The notes: generated from the letters alone by a model not told the origin. DNA of 64,000 bases from Gallionella sp. (GCA_030682375.1 JAUXOL010000015.1:62001-126000), one strand, 5' to 3'; positions 38,104 through 47,394 are shown, counted from the first letter of the stretch. Numbers and translations are program-made.

Positions 38104-38287
38104 AATAAAGCCCCCCGCCTGTGCCGTTGACCCAATTATCTTGAACCTGGGTCCAAGAGGGCCGCGCTCCGGTTACATCAGGTACATCCACTAGGGACGC
38201 GCACAACAGTAACGATTTGGATTGCGACCTTACGCTGTGCGTATTGGTTCTAAGAAATTATGAGCCTGACGAGCACCGCAGGGGACA
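38104..38287 (-). ncRNA. ssrS: 6S RNA
   Basis: Between zapA and the EVE gene, in the conserved position. On the minus strand the 5' part reads TTGTCCCCTGCGGTGCTCGT and the 3' part contains CCCAGGTTCAAG and AACGGCACAGGCGGGG, analogous to the 3' segment of Escherichia coli 6S RNA. The ends pair as a closing stem (CCCCTGCGGTGC with GCACAGGCGGGG, imperfect). Length is about 184 nt; ends are estimated. 6S RNA mimics an open promoter and sequesters sigma70-RNA polymerase in stationary phase. Confidence 0.85.
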
Positions 38288-38289
38288 AC

Positions 38290-38601
38290 TCAGAACAGCG
38301 CATCTTGTTCGGCTAACGCCTGATCGATTGCTGTCTCCATGCGATTCATTCTACGCTTAAATTCCGCCATATCAAAACCGCGTCCGACCTTGGTGGTCAG
38401 CAATTCGTGGGTGATGTTCAGCGCGGCCATCAGCGCGATGCGCTCGACGCTGGCGACCTTGCCGGTGTCGCGGATTTCGCGCATCTTCTTGTCCAGATAG
38501 GCGACCGCATCCAGCAGCTCGCCGCGCTCGTCCTCGGGGCAGGCAACGCGCAGTTCGCGATCGAGGATCTTAACGTCCAGTGTCTTTGTCGTGCCGTTCA
38601 T
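38290..38601 (-). CDS. zapA: Cell division protein ZapA
   Basis: 103 aa starting MNGTTKTLDVKILDRELRVA. The N-terminal beta-strand domain (CPEDERGELLDAVAYLDKKMREIRD), VERIALMAALNITHELL and the C-terminal coiled coil fit ZapA, which bundles FtsZ filaments. The start overlaps the zapB-like stop (ATGA), and 6S RNA follows directly. Confidence 0.95.
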   Translation of the reverse strand: MNGTTKTLDVKILDRELRVACPEDERGELLDAVAYLDKKMREIRDTGKVASVERIALMAALNITHELLTTKVGRGFDMAEFKRRMNRMETAIDQALAEQDALF

Positions 38602-38798
38602 GGGGTCTCTTCGGGCAGGGTGGACAGTAGTTTTTCGAGGCGCTCCTTTGCGCTGTCGATCTTGTCGCTGCATAGTCGATTGTCGCTGAGAGCGTGCGCC
38701 AACTCCTGGCGCAGCTGATGATTTTCTGCGCGCAACTTCCCGCTGACCTGTATCAGCTGGGCAAGCTTGTTCTCCAGCGCGTTCAATTCTGTTTCCAT
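38598..38798 (-). CDS. Small coiled-coil protein, ZapB/TIGR02449-like
   Basis: 66 aa from METELNALENKLAQLIQVSG (an upstream ATG at 38834 is less likely). Entirely coiled coil with leucine heptads. A short coiled-coil gene directly before zapA is usual in beta- and gammaproteobacteria and is assumed to act in cell division like ZapB. Coupled to zapA by ATGA. Confidence 0.82.
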   Translation of the reverse strand: METELNALENKLAQLIQVSGKLRAENHQLRQELAHALSDNRLCSDKIDSAKERLEKLLSTLPEETP

Positions 38799-38877
38799 AC
38801 GGCGACTATAGTTTGGAAAGTGCTGGTTAGTCAAATGCTAAGCGCAACTTGTGCAAGCGTTTTGTGAGTCTGGGGTT

Positions 38878-38906
38878 TTGTGGAGAGCAGCGCGCTGTGG
38901 TAGAGT
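38878..38906 (+). promoter_or_regulatory. Sigma70-like promoter upstream of the cobalamin riboswitch
   Basis: TTGTGG (38878-38883), 17-bp spacer, TAGAGT (38901-38906). Placed just before the first paired element of the riboswitch. Pattern inference. Confidence 0.5.
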
Positions 38907-38914
38907 TCGCGCCG

Positions 38915-39075
38915 CTTCGAGGTGCTCGTCTGCTGGCGGACGAGTTAAACGGGAAACAGGTGCGATGCCTGTGCTGCCCCCGCAACGGTAAGCGAGTGAG
39001 GATGCGTCAACATGCCACTGTGAGTAATCATGGGAAGGCGACGTATCAAGACTTGCGAGCCCGGATACCGGCCCC
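38915..39075 (+). promoter_or_regulatory. Cobalamin (adenosylcobalamin) riboswitch
   Basis: The conserved blocks occur in order: GAGGTGCTCG; GGGAAACAGGTGCGATGCCTG; GCTGCCCCCGCAACGGTAAG (38974-38993); the B12 box GCCACTG...GGGAAGGC (39013-39039); and the final GCCCGGATACCGGCC. This is the class I cobalamin element. It lies in the btuB leader with a terminator directly after it, so B12 binding should stop transcription of uptake genes. Confidence 0.97.
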
Positions 39076-39085
39076 GGACAAGGTT

Positions 39086-39163
39086 CAGGAAATGCTGCGG
39101 GAGGCGCATGGACGGTATCTGCGCGGCATCGCCGCCGCCTACTCTTCCGCACATTTCCTGTTT
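39086..39163 (+). terminator. Terminator hairpin of the riboswitch expression platform
   Basis: CAGGAAATGCTGCGG (39086-39100) pairs with CCGCACATTTCCTG (39145-39158), one bulged base, with a 44-nt internal region, followed directly by T5 (39159-39163). It lies 11 bp after the aptamer and 48 bp before the btuB ATG, and fits premature termination when cobalamin is bound. Confidence 0.85.
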
Positions 39164-39211
39164 TTATCACGTTCCAACGGGGCTCCTTGGAACTGACTCA
39201 GGAAAATCATC

Positions 39212-41056
39212 ATGAAACAAAAGCAACTCATCGCCGCACTGTTGTGTGCGGTCACTCCTTTGGCATACGCCGAAACTGCAGGAACTTTGGACGAGGTGGT
39301 TGTCACCGCGACACGCACCGCACAGTCGGCGGATGCGACGCTGGCTTCCGTCACGGTCATCACTCGTCAGGATATCGCGCGCCTGCAGGCGCAGTCGCTG
39401 CCGGACGTGCTGCGCGGCGCGGCGGGATTGACTCTCAGCAACAGCGGCGGTGCGGGCAAGGCGACCGCGGTCCACTTGCGCGGTTCCAATGCGGATCATG
39501 TGCTGGTGCTGGTGGACGGGATCAAGATCGGCTCGGTGACGACCGGCACGGCCTCGTTCCAGGATATTCCCGTCGCGCAGATCGAACGCATCGAGATAGT
39601 GCGCGGTCCGCGCGCCAGCCTGTACGGTTCGGAAGCGATCGGCGGCGTGATCCAGATTTTCACCCGCAAGGGTGGGGGTGCGTTGACGCCGTTGCTCAGC
39701 GTCACGGCAGGCAGCTACGATACGCTCAACGGCGTGCTCGATTTGCGTGGCGGCGGGGAGCAAGGCTGGCTTGGAGCCAGACTGAATCAACAAGGCACGG
39801 GTGGATTCAATGCCTGCAACGGCAAGCCAGCTCCCGGTGCTGCCGGTTGCCGCGTGAGCGAACCGGACAGGGACGGTTACCGAAACTCATCGCTGAGCCT
39901 GAACGGCGGATATCGCTTCGACAATGGCGTGGAAGCTGATTTCAATGCGCTTCAGGCGAATAGCTTCAGCAAGTCGGACGGCAGCATTCTGGCCGGCAAC
40001 GAAACCGGCGCAGTGCAGCAGGTGCTGGGCGGTTCGCTGGCGTTCTCGCCGATGTCGGCCTGGAACGTGACCCTGCGCGGCGGACTCAGTCAGGACAATT
40101 CCGATCTGTTTTTCAACGGTGCGTACATCGACCGTTACAACACGCAACGCGACAGCCTGTCCTGGCAGAACGATTTTGCACTGGGCGCGGATCAGATGTT
40201 CACCGCTGGGCTGGATTATCAGCAGGATCGCGTCGGGAGCAGTCGTGTCTACACGCAAGCTGCACGCCGCAACCGGGCGCTGTTCGGTCAATATCAGGGC
40301 GAGTTCGGCGCACATGGAGTGCAGGCCAGTCTGCGCCGAGACGACAACCAGCAGTTCGGCGGGCACAACACCGGCGGGCTGGGCTACGGTTATGCGCTGA
40401 GCGACACGATGCGCCTGACGGCTTCTTATGGCACCGCATTCAAGTCGCCCACGTTCAACCAGCTGTATTACCCCGGCTTCGGCAGCGCGACATTGCGCCC
40501 CGAGCTGGCGCGCAGCATCGAGTTCGGGTTGGCGCAGCGCGTGGCGTCGGGCAGGTGGTCGTTGCGCGCCTATCGGACTGACGTTTCCGACATGATCGGA
40601 TTCGATGCTGTCACCTTTGCCCCGGTCAACATCAACACCGCGCGCCTGACCGGCCTGGAAGGCCAGGCGCAAGTGCGGCTGGTCGAGTGGGATGTCAGCG
40701 GCACGCTGACCTTGCAAGACCCGCATCAGACCTCGGGAGCGAACCAGGGCAAGTTGCTGAACCGCCGCGCGACCGAGGCGATGCGTCTCGAAGTCGCCCG
40801 TGAATTCGGCGCATATCGCCTGGCAGGTTCGCTGTATGCGGAAGGTCGCCGCTACGACGACCTGGCCAACACCGGCAACAAACGATTGGGCGGCTACGGC
40901 TTGCTCGATGTGCGCGCCGAATATCGCGTCGCGGCGGACTGGCTGCTGCAGGGGCGCATCGAGAACCTGCTGGACAAGCGATACGAGACCGCGCAGTACT
41001 TCAATCAGCCGGGGCGCGGGTTATACTTCACACTGAATTACCAGCCCGGCAATTAA
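39212..41056 (+). CDS. btuB: TonB-dependent vitamin B12 outer-membrane receptor
   Basis: 614 aa. Signal peptide MKQKQLIAALLCAVTPLAYA, TonB box LDEVVVTATRT, plug domain (LPDVLRGAAGLTLSNSGGAG, LVLVDGIKIGS, RIEIVRGPRASLYGSEAIGG), then a 22-strand-type beta-barrel ending in LYFTLNYQPGN. The size is that of BtuB. Its leader is a cobalamin riboswitch, which supports the substrate. A terminator follows, then btuM. Confidence 0.95.
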   Translation: MKQKQLIAALLCAVTPLAYAETAGTLDEVVVTATRTAQSADATLASVTVITRQDIARLQAQSLPDVLRGAAGLTLSNSGGAGKATAVHLRGSNADHVLVLVDGIKIGSVTTGTASFQDIPVAQIERIEIVRGPRASLYGSEAIGGVIQIFTRKGGGALTPLLSVTAGSYDTLNGVLDLRGGGEQGWLGARLNQQGTGGFNACNGKPAPGAAGCRVSEPDRDGYRNSSLSLNGGYRFDNGVEADFNALQANSFSKSDGSILAGNETGAVQQVLGGSLAFSPMSAWNVTLRGGLSQDNSDLFFNGAYIDRYNTQRDSLSWQNDFALGADQMFTAGLDYQQDRVGSSRVYTQAARRNRALFGQYQGEFGAHGVQASLRRDDNQQFGGHNTGGLGYGYALSDTMRLTASYGTAFKSPTFNQLYYPGFGSATLRPELARSIEFGLAQRVASGRWSLRAYRTDVSDMIGFDAVTFAPVNINTARLTGLEGQAQVRLVEWDVSGTLTLQDPHQTSGANQGKLLNRRATEAMRLEVAREFGAYRLAGSLYAEGRRYDDLANTGNKRLGGYGLLDVRAEYRVAADWLLQGRIENLLDKRYETAQYFNQPGRGLYFTLNYQPGN

Positions 41057-41065
41057 TCGCAGCAT

Positions 41066-41100
41066 CGCCATCCCGGAGCAAGTGCGGGATGGCGGTTTTT
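41066..41100 (+). terminator. Rho-independent terminator after btuB
   Basis: CGCCATCCCG (41066-41075) and CGGGATGGCG (41085-41094) form a perfect 10-bp stem, followed by T5. It separates btuB from the cob genes, so those depend on readthrough or on an unseen promoter. Confidence 0.9.
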
Positions 41101-41134
41101 ACAGATCGTTCCGTCATTCTTTAAGGAGAGCAAT

Positions 41135-41707
41135 ATGAAACAGATATCCCGACGCCCGTTGTTGATCGGCCTGGCCCTGGTCGCATTGATGGCTGCCACG
41201 CGTATGCACCATTTCGGCAGCCCGTTGCATCTGCCGGACGCCTCGCTGGCGGTGTTCCTGTTGGCCGGCTTCCTCATCGCCAGTCCGCTGTTGTTCGCCG
41301 GCCTGTTGGTCGAGGCAGGCGCGCTGGATTACGTCGCAATCACCCATCTGGGCGTCAGCGATTACTGCGTGACTCCGGCCTACTGGTTCCTGATCCCGAC
41401 CTATGCGGTGCTGTGGTATGCGGGCCGTTTCCTTGCGCGTAGCCATCAGTACAACCTGCGCGGCTTGGGTATGTTCGCCGGGATTTCCTTCCTCGCGGTC
41501 AACGCGGCATTCGTGATCTCCAACGGTGCGTTCTACCTGTTCTCGGGACGCTTCCCCGAGTCGAATTTCGCGGAATATGCCGGGCGCGTGACGCAATACT
41601 ATCTGCCGTACCTGTCGGGCGCGGCGGTGTATCTGGTTCCCGCAGTTCTGCTGTATGTGCTGCTCGCGCGTCGCGACGGCGCCGCTCGCATGCGTCATGC
41701 CGGATAG
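41135..41707 (+). CDS. btuM: BtuM-type cobalamin permease (solitary ECF S-component-like)
   Basis: 190 aa, about six hydrophobic helices. It contains HHFGSPLHLPDASLAVF near the first loop and SDYCVTPAYWFLIPTYAVLWYAGR, placing a conserved Cys at residue 78. In the characterised BtuM of Thiobacillus denitrificans a Cys at about this position binds cobalt and decyanates vitamin B12. No ECF ATPases are encoded nearby, as expected for solitary BtuM. The location between btuB and cobO supports the call. AAGGAGAG ribosome-binding site precedes the ATG. Confidence 0.85.
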   Translation: MKQISRRPLLIGLALVALMAATRMHHFGSPLHLPDASLAVFLLAGFLIASPLLFAGLLVEAGALDYVAITHLGVSDYCVTPAYWFLIPTYAVLWYAGRFLARSHQYNLRGLGMFAGISFLAVNAAFVISNGAFYLFSGRFPESNFAEYAGRVTQYYLPYLSGAAVYLVPAVLLYVLLARRDGAARMRHAG

Positions 41708-42296
41708 CGGTTCGCGGCATCGGCAACGCATGACGCGCAAGAAAGCCGTGGTGGATGCGGCGATCGCGCGCGCCGGGCAGGATAAGGGCCTGTTGCTGAT
41801 GTTGACCGGCAACGGCAAAGGCAAGTCCAGTTCCGCATTCGGCATGGTGGCGCGCACGCTGGGCTACGGCCTCAAGGCCGGCGTGGTGCAATTCATCAAG
41901 AGCCGACGCGACACCGGCGAAGAGAAATTCCTGGGTGGCCAGCCCGACGTGCAATGGCATGTCGTCGGCGACGGTTTTACCTGGGAGACGCAGAATCGCG
42001 ATGCGGACATCGCGACGGCGCAGCGCGGATGGGCCGTCGCACAAGGCCTGCTGCGCGATGCCTCGCTGCATCTGGTGGTGCTGGACGAGCTGACCTATCT
42101 GCTGAACTACGGCTATCTGGATGCGCAGCAGGTGTGCGCCGATCTGGCCGCCCGCCCGGCGATGCAGCATGTCGTCGTCACCGGCCGCGCCGCTCCGCAA
42201 TGCCTATTGGACATCGCGGACACCGTGAGTGAGATACAGGACACCAAGCATGCCTTTCGCGCGGGCGTGCGCGCCCAGCCCGGCATCGATCTCTAA
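41697..42296 (+). CDS. cobO: Cob(I)yrinic acid a,c-diamide adenosyltransferase
   Basis: 199 aa from the ATG at 41697 (MPDSGSRHRQRMTRKKAVVD; CobO proteins typically begin with a similar basic run), overlapping the btuM stop. P-loop GNGKGKSSSAFGM and downstream VVQFIKSRRDTGEEKF, VLDELTYLLNYGYLD are diagnostic of the CobO/BtuR family. It adenosylates reduced corrinoids to the coenzyme form. Confidence 0.95.
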   Translation: MPDSGSRHRQRMTRKKAVVDAAIARAGQDKGLLLMLTGNGKGKSSSAFGMVARTLGYGLKAGVVQFIKSRRDTGEEKFLGGQPDVQWHVVGDGFTWETQNRDADIATAQRGWAVAQGLLRDASLHLVVLDELTYLLNYGYLDAQQVCADLAARPAMQHVVVTGRAAPQCLLDIADTVSEIQDTKHAFRAGVRAQPGIDL

Positions 42297-42299
42297 GTA

Positions 42300-43256
42300 A
42301 TGACGGAATACCTGTACGATCTGAGCGTTCCGTTGACGGTGTTGGCGGCGGTGTCGCTCGACCGACTGCTGGGCGAACCGCGCCGTTTCCATCCGTTATC
42401 GGGCTTCGGCAGCCTGGCAAAATTCGCCGAGAAGTTTTTTTACGGTGCTGCGGATGCATCGGCGGGAGCGCGTTACTTGCGCGGCATCGTTGCGATCTGC
42501 GTGCTGCTGGTCCCGCTCGTACTGATCTCCGCATGGTTGCAACAGCTCGCGATATTCGGTGTGCTGTTCTCCGTTGTGTTGCTGTATTTCGCGATCGCAC
42601 CGCGTAGCTTGGGCGAACATGCCGAGCGCGTGGCCGATGCGTTTGCTGTCGGCGATCTTCCCGCCGCGCGACAGGCCGTCGGCATGCTGGTCAGTCGCGA
42701 CACCAGCCGACTGGACGAGGAAGGCGTGGCGCGCGCGACCGTGGAGTCGGTGCTGGAGAACGGCAACGATGCGATCTTCGGCGCGCTGTTCTGGTTCGTC
42801 GTCGCGGGTGCGCCGGGCGCGCTGCTGTACCGGTTGAGCAACACGCTGGATGCGATGTGGGGCTACCGTAACGAACGCTACAACGAGTTCGGCTGGGCGG
42901 CGGCGCGGCTGGACGATGTGCTGAACTTCATTCCCGCCCGGCTGACAGCAGCTAGCTACGCGCTGCTCGGTCACACGCGCAGCGCGCTGAGCTGCTGGCG
43001 GCAACAGGCAAGCATGTGGAGCAGTCCGAACGCCGGGCCGGTGATGGCCTCCGGTGCGGGCGCGCTGCAGGTGCGGCTCGGTGGTGCGGCGATCTATCAC
43101 GGCCAACTGGAGCAGCGTCCGGCGCTGGGCTGCGGTAGCGCGGCGGGTGCTGTGGACATCGCGCGCGCGGTGCGACTGGTGCGCCACACGCTGTACCTCT
43201 GGCTGGCCGTTATCGCATCGGGTGCGCTATCGATCGCGGGGTGGCAGCATGCTTGA
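42300..43256 (+). CDS. cbiB: Adenosylcobinamide-phosphate synthase (CbiB/CobD family)
   Basis: 318 aa integral membrane protein: starts with SVPLTVLAAVSLDRLLGEP, has FHPLSGFGSLAKFAEKFFY, and the conserved RDTSRLDEEGVARATVESVLENGNDAIFG region. It joins aminopropanol phosphate (or aminopropanol) to cobyric acid. Overlaps the next gene by 8 nt. Confidence 0.94.
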   Translation: MTEYLYDLSVPLTVLAAVSLDRLLGEPRRFHPLSGFGSLAKFAEKFFYGAADASAGARYLRGIVAICVLLVPLVLISAWLQQLAIFGVLFSVVLLYFAIAPRSLGEHAERVADAFAVGDLPAARQAVGMLVSRDTSRLDEEGVARATVESVLENGNDAIFGALFWFVVAGAPGALLYRLSNTLDAMWGYRNERYNEFGWAAARLDDVLNFIPARLTAASYALLGHTRSALSCWRQQASMWSSPNAGPVMASGAGALQVRLGGAAIYHGQLEQRPALGCGSAAGAVDIARAVRLVRHTLYLWLAVIASGALSIAGWQHA

Positions 43257-44226
43257 GCACGGCGGCCGGCTGCGCGCGGCGGCGCAGCGTTATGGCATCC
43301 CGGAAGGCGACTGGCTGGATCTGTCGACCGGCATCAACCCGAACGGCTGGCCGGTTCCTCCGTTGCCTGCGGACGTCTGGCAGCGTCTGCCGCAGGACGA
43401 CGACGGGCTGGCTGATGCCGCATGCGCTTATTACGGCACGACGAGCCTGCTCGCGGTATCCGGTTCGCAGGCCGCGATTCAGGCCCTGCCTTCGCTGCGT
43501 GCGCCTTCGAAGGTCGTACTGGTCGCGCCCAGCTATGCCGAGCATGCGCATGCCTGGCGACGGCATGGACACCAAGTCGTCGGCATTCCTGCCGAAGAGA
43601 TGTTGCAGGCCGATGCGGACGTGAAAGTCATCGTCAACCCGAACAACCCCACCGGCAAGCTCTTCACTCGCACCGAGTTGCTGGACCTGCGTGCGCAACT
43701 TGCCGCGCGCGGCGGATGGCTGGTGGTGGACGAGGCTTTCATCGATGCCGCGCCCGAGCATAGCCTCGCGTCGGTCTGCCCGTTGCCGGGGCTGATCGTG
43801 TTGCGTTCGCTGGGCAAGTTCTTCGGCCTGGCTGGTGCGCGCGTCGGCTTCGTGCTGGCAGAAGAAAATCTGTTGCAGCAACTCGCGGAGTCGCTGGGAC
43901 CTTGGCCCATCGCAGCACCCTCGCGCCATGTCGCCATGCTCGCGTTGCGCGATACGGAATGGCAACTCGCGGCGCGCGAGTCGCTGCCGCAAGCGGCGCA
44001 GCGTCTGGCCGAACTGTTGCGTACGCATGGTCTGGAGCTGTCCGGCGGATGCAGTCTGTTCCAGTGGGTCTGCCGTGAAGATGCTGCGAACATGCACGAG
44101 CAACTGGCGCGACAGGGAATATTGACACGCTTGTTCGAACATCCCGTCAGCCTGCGTTTCGGGCTGCCGTGCGACGAGGCGCAGTGGGTGCGGTCGGCCG
44201 ATGCGTTGAGCGAGATTAATCGATGA
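43249..44226 (+). CDS. cobD: L-threonine-O-3-phosphate decarboxylase
   Basis: 325 aa PLP enzyme of fold type I. Starts [20 protein letters not shown]; has [45 protein letters not shown] and the PLP lysine in [17 protein letters not shown]. It makes (R)-1-aminopropan-2-yl phosphate for the nucleotide loop. Longer upstream in-frame sequence lies inside cbiB and is excluded. Named cobC in the Pseudomonas scheme. Confidence 0.95.
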   Translation: MLEHGGRLRAAAQRYGIPEGDWLDLSTGINPNGWPVPPLPADVWQRLPQDDDGLADAACAYYGTTSLLAVSGSQAAIQALPSLRAPSKVVLVAPSYAEHAHAWRRHGHQVVGIPAEEMLQADADVKVIVNPNNPTGKLFTRTELLDLRAQLAARGGWLVVDEAFIDAAPEHSLASVCPLPGLIVLRSLGKFFGLAGARVGFVLAEENLLQQLAESLGPWPIAAPSRHVAMLALRDTEWQLAARESLPQAAQRLAELLRTHGLELSGGCSLFQWVCREDAANMHEQLARQGILTRLFEHPVSLRFGLPCDEAQWVRSADALSEINR

Positions 44227-45692
44227 AGAGCATCACCGTGATGGTGCAGGGCACCACCTCCGACGCCGGCAAGAGCACGCTGGTCGCCGCGCTGTGCCGC
44301 TGGCTGGTGCGGCAGGAGGTTTCGGTCGCGCCGTTCAAACCGCAAAACATGGCGTTGAATAGCGCGGTCACCGCAGACGGCGGCGAGATCGGTCGCGCGC
44401 AGGCGGTGCAGGCGCAGGCCGCGCGCATAGCACCCCACACCGACATGAACCCCGTGCTGCTTAAGCCGAACAGCGACACCGGCGCGCAGGTCATCATTCA
44501 CGGTCACGCCATCGGCAACATGGAGGCGCTGGTTTATCACGACTACAAGAGCACAGCGCGCGCGGCGGTGCTGGAATCGCACCGGCGGCTAAGCGCACAG
44601 TATCCGGTCATCGTGGTCGAAGGTGCGGGCAGCCCCGCCGAGATCAACCTGCGCGAGAACGACATCGCCAACATGGGCTTCGCCGAAGCGGTGGATTGCC
44701 CGGTGATCCTGATCGCCGACATCGACCGCGGCGGCGTGTTCGCGCACCTGATCGGCACGCTGGAACTACTGTCGGAAAGCGAGCAGGCGCGCGTGGCCGG
44801 CTTCGTCATCAACCGCTTTCGCGGCGATATTTCTTTGTTGCAATCCGGGCTGGACTGGCTGGAGGCATGCACCGGCAAGCCTGTGCTCGGCGTGCTGCCA
44901 TATCTGCACGGCTTTCATCTCGAAGCGGAAGATGCGGTGCCGCTCAATGCAAATGAGGAACACGCGGAGGGCAAACTGCGCGTGATCGTCCCCATCCTCC
45001 CCCACATCAGCAACCACACCGACTTCGACCCGCTGCGTCTGCATCCCCAGGTCGAGTTCCGCTACGTCGCGATGGGCGAGACTATGCCCGCCGCCGACCT
45101 GATAATCCTGCCCGGTAGCAAGTCGGTGCGCAGCGACCTGGACAGCCTGCGCCGCGCGGGATGGGAGGCGGCCATAGCCCGGCATCTACGCTACGGCGGC
45201 AAGCTAATCGGTATCTGCGGCGGCCTGCAGATGATGGGGAAGTGCATACACGACCCGCTCGGCATCGAGGGGGAGCCCGGCAGCAGCGCAGGTCTGGAGC
45301 TGCTGGAGTTCGATACGACGCTGGCGGCGGAGAAACAACTGCGCAACGTAGTCGGCACGCTGATGTTGGGAGATGCGCCGGTTGCCGGCTACGAGATCCA
45401 TGCCGGTATCTCGGCAGGTCCCGCGCTGCAACATCCCGCGCTGCGGCTCGAACACGGCTTGGACGGTGCGATTTCTGAAGATGGACAGATACTCGCGACC
45501 TATCTGCACGGCCTGTTCGAATCGCGTCAGGCGACCGATGCGCTGTTGCGCTGGGCCGGACTGGGCGACGCGAGCACGCCCGATTACCACGCGCGCCGCG
45601 AAGCCGACATCGACAGGCTCGCGGAGGCGGTCGAACAACATCTGGACGGCAAGCGATTGCGCGCCTTGTTCGGATTGGGAGAGAGCACATGA
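44223..45692 (+). CDS. cobQ: Cobyric acid synthase
   Basis: 489 aa, ATGA overlap with the previous gene. N-terminal dethiobiotin-synthetase-like ATP domain ([31 protein letters not shown]) and a C-terminal glutamine amidotransferase-like domain with the nucleophile Cys in [11 protein letters not shown] and the His in [10 protein letters not shown]. It amidates b, d, e and g carboxyls of the corrin ring. Also called cbiP. Confidence 0.96.
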   Translation: MKSITVMVQGTTSDAGKSTLVAALCRWLVRQEVSVAPFKPQNMALNSAVTADGGEIGRAQAVQAQAARIAPHTDMNPVLLKPNSDTGAQVIIHGHAIGNMEALVYHDYKSTARAAVLESHRRLSAQYPVIVVEGAGSPAEINLRENDIANMGFAEAVDCPVILIADIDRGGVFAHLIGTLELLSESEQARVAGFVINRFRGDISLLQSGLDWLEACTGKPVLGVLPYLHGFHLEAEDAVPLNANEEHAEGKLRVIVPILPHISNHTDFDPLRLHPQVEFRYVAMGETMPAADLIILPGSKSVRSDLDSLRRAGWEAAIARHLRYGGKLIGICGGLQMMGKCIHDPLGIEGEPGSSAGLELLEFDTTLAAEKQLRNVVGTLMLGDAPVAGYEIHAGISAGPALQHPALRLEHGLDGAISEDGQILATYLHGLFESRQATDALLRWAGLGDASTPDYHARREADIDRLAEAVEQHLDGKRLRALFGLGEST

Positions 45693-46198
45693 AAGAACTG
45701 ATACTGGGCGGCGTGCGTTCCGGCAAGAGCCGTTTGGCGGAGCAGCGCGCCAACGATTCCGGGCTGGAGGTCGTGTATGTCGCGACCGCGCAGGTGCGCG
45801 ACGAAGAGATGCGGCGGCGCATCGCGGAACATCAGGCGCGCAGACCGGGCGACTGGCGCTCGGTCGAGGCCGGGCCTGACCTCGCCGAGGTGCTGCGCCG
45901 TGAGGCGAGGGTAGACCGCTGCGTGCTGGTCGATTGCCTGACGCTGTGGCTGACGCAGTTGCTGTGCGATGCCGACGAGACGCTGCTGCGCCGCGAAGTC
46001 GATGCGCTGCTGGAAGCCCTGCCCGCGCTGCCCGGACACATCGTCATGGTCGGCAACGAGACCAACATGGGCGTCGTGCCTATGGGCGAACTGTCGCGCC
46101 GTTATTGCGACGAAGCGGGGCGTTTGCACCAGCGCGTCGCCGCGTTATGCGACCGCGTGACGCTGACCGTCGCAGGCCTGCCGCTTGCCGTGAAGTGA
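45689..46198 (+). CDS. cobU: Bifunctional adenosylcobinamide kinase / guanylyltransferase
   Basis: 169 aa, coupled by ATGA to cobQ. P-loop [17 protein letters not shown], then [20 protein letters not shown] with the GMP-accepting His, [15 protein letters not shown] and [13 protein letters not shown], all typical CobU/CobP. It phosphorylates and guanylylates adenosylcobinamide. Confidence 0.95.
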   Translation: MKELILGGVRSGKSRLAEQRANDSGLEVVYVATAQVRDEEMRRRIAEHQARRPGDWRSVEAGPDLAEVLRREARVDRCVLVDCLTLWLTQLLCDADETLLRREVDALLEALPALPGHIVMVGNETNMGVVPMGELSRRYCDEAGRLHQRVAALCDRVTLTVAGLPLAVK

Positions 46199-46204
46199 TA
46201 ACAC

Positions 46205-46227
46205 GTAGGGGCAAGGCGTGCCGTGCC
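46205..46227. repeat. REP-like hairpin between cobU and cobT
   Basis: GTAGGGGCAAGGCGTGCCGT plus GCCC; GGGCA-GGC pairs with GCC-TGCCC. It shares the start GTAGGGGC with the element at 24048. It lies within the operon, 30 bp before the cobT ribosome-binding site, and may affect mRNA decay. Confidence 0.55.
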
Positions 46228-46257
46228 CGAATACCGGAATATGAAAAGGAGAGAAAG

Positions 46258-47334
46258 ATGACCATCCGCTGGATGGCGCAACCCTGCGCAACTCTGAACG
46301 AGACCGCCCGCAGCGCCGCCTTGGCGCGCCAGGGACAACTCACCAAGCCCCCCGGCGCACTGGGGCAACTGGAGGACGTTGCGGTGCGCCTGGCCTCGAT
46401 GCAGGGCGTAGCACGCCCCGCGGTGGATCGTGCGGCCATCGTGATCTACGCCTCCGACCACGGCGTCGCGGCGGAGAACGTCTCGGCTTTTCCGCAGGCG
46501 GTGACCGGCGAGATGGTGAAGAACTTCGCGCGCGGCGGAGCTGCGATCAGCGTGCTGGCGCGGACGCTGGACGCCACGCTGGAAGTGGTTAATCTCGGCA
46601 CGGTCAACGATCCCGGCGAATGGCCCAACGTGGTGCGCGCCTTCGTCGCGCCGTCGACGGCGAATTTTGCGGTCGAACGCGCGATGAGCGAAGAACAACT
46701 GGCGCAAGCCTTGCAGGCCGGATGCGACAGCGTGTTGCGCGTGCGGGAGCAGGGCACACAGCTATTCATCGGCGGCGAAATGGGCATCGCCAATACCACC
46801 GCGGCGGCAGCCATCGCCTGCGCGCTGCTGGGCGCAACGCCCAAGGAGTTGGCAGGCCCCGGCACCGGCCTCGACCATGCGGGCGTCGCGCATAAGGCCG
46901 AAGTGATCCAGCGCGCGCTGGAACTGCATGGCTTGCTTCCAGCTAACCACGAAAAATGGGTGGGCGAAAACGCGTTGTCGGTGTTGCGCTGCGTCGGCGG
47001 ATTCGAGATCGCCGCGCTGACCGGAGCCTACCTGGCCGCTGCACAGAACGGCATCCCCGTGCTGGTGGACGGCTACATCAGCACGGTTGCCGCGCTGGTC
47101 GCCGTGCGCTTCAATCCGTCAGTGGGCGATTGGCTGCTGTACGCGCATGCCTCCGCCGAGCCGGGACATAGCCGCGTGCTCGCGGCGCTCGATGCGCGGC
47201 CATTGCTGAATCTGGGGATGAGGTTAGGCGAGGGTAGCGGCGCGGCTACCGCCTTGCCGCTGCTGCGCCTGGCTTGCGTACTGCACAACGGCATGGCGAC
47301 GTTCGTCGAGGCGGCGGTGTCGGAGAAGATCTGA
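46258..47334 (+). CDS. cobT: Nicotinate-nucleotide--dimethylbenzimidazole phosphoribosyltransferase
   Basis: 358 aa; the start is set by AAAGGAGAG 5 bp upstream. Signatures: [74 protein letters not shown] and [12 protein letters not shown]. It makes alpha-ribazole phosphate, the lower ligand precursor. The catalytic Glu lies near the C-terminus ([19 protein letters not shown] region). Last plus-strand gene of the module. Confidence 0.95.
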   Translation: MTIRWMAQPCATLNETARSAALARQGQLTKPPGALGQLEDVAVRLASMQGVARPAVDRAAIVIYASDHGVAAENVSAFPQAVTGEMVKNFARGGAAISVLARTLDATLEVVNLGTVNDPGEWPNVVRAFVAPSTANFAVERAMSEEQLAQALQAGCDSVLRVREQGTQLFIGGEMGIANTTAAAAIACALLGATPKELAGPGTGLDHAGVAHKAEVIQRALELHGLLPANHEKWVGENALSVLRCVGGFEIAALTGAYLAAAQNGIPVLVDGYISTVAALVAVRFNPSVGDWLLYAHASAEPGHSRVLAALDARPLLNLGMRLGEGSGAATALPLLRLACVLHNGMATFVEAAVSEKI

Positions 47335-47347
47335 TGTGACTGAAAAT

Positions 47348-47382
47348 GCGGGGCGCATGATGCTTTGCGGCTAACGCCCCGC
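47348..47382. terminator. Hairpin between cobT and the convergent small gene
   Basis: GCGGGGC (47348-47354) pairs with GCCCCGC (47376-47382) across a 21-nt loop. On the minus strand it is followed by ATTTTC, so it may terminate the 120-aa gene and possibly also cobT. Confidence 0.5.
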
Positions 47383-47394
47383 GCGGGTCAGGTG

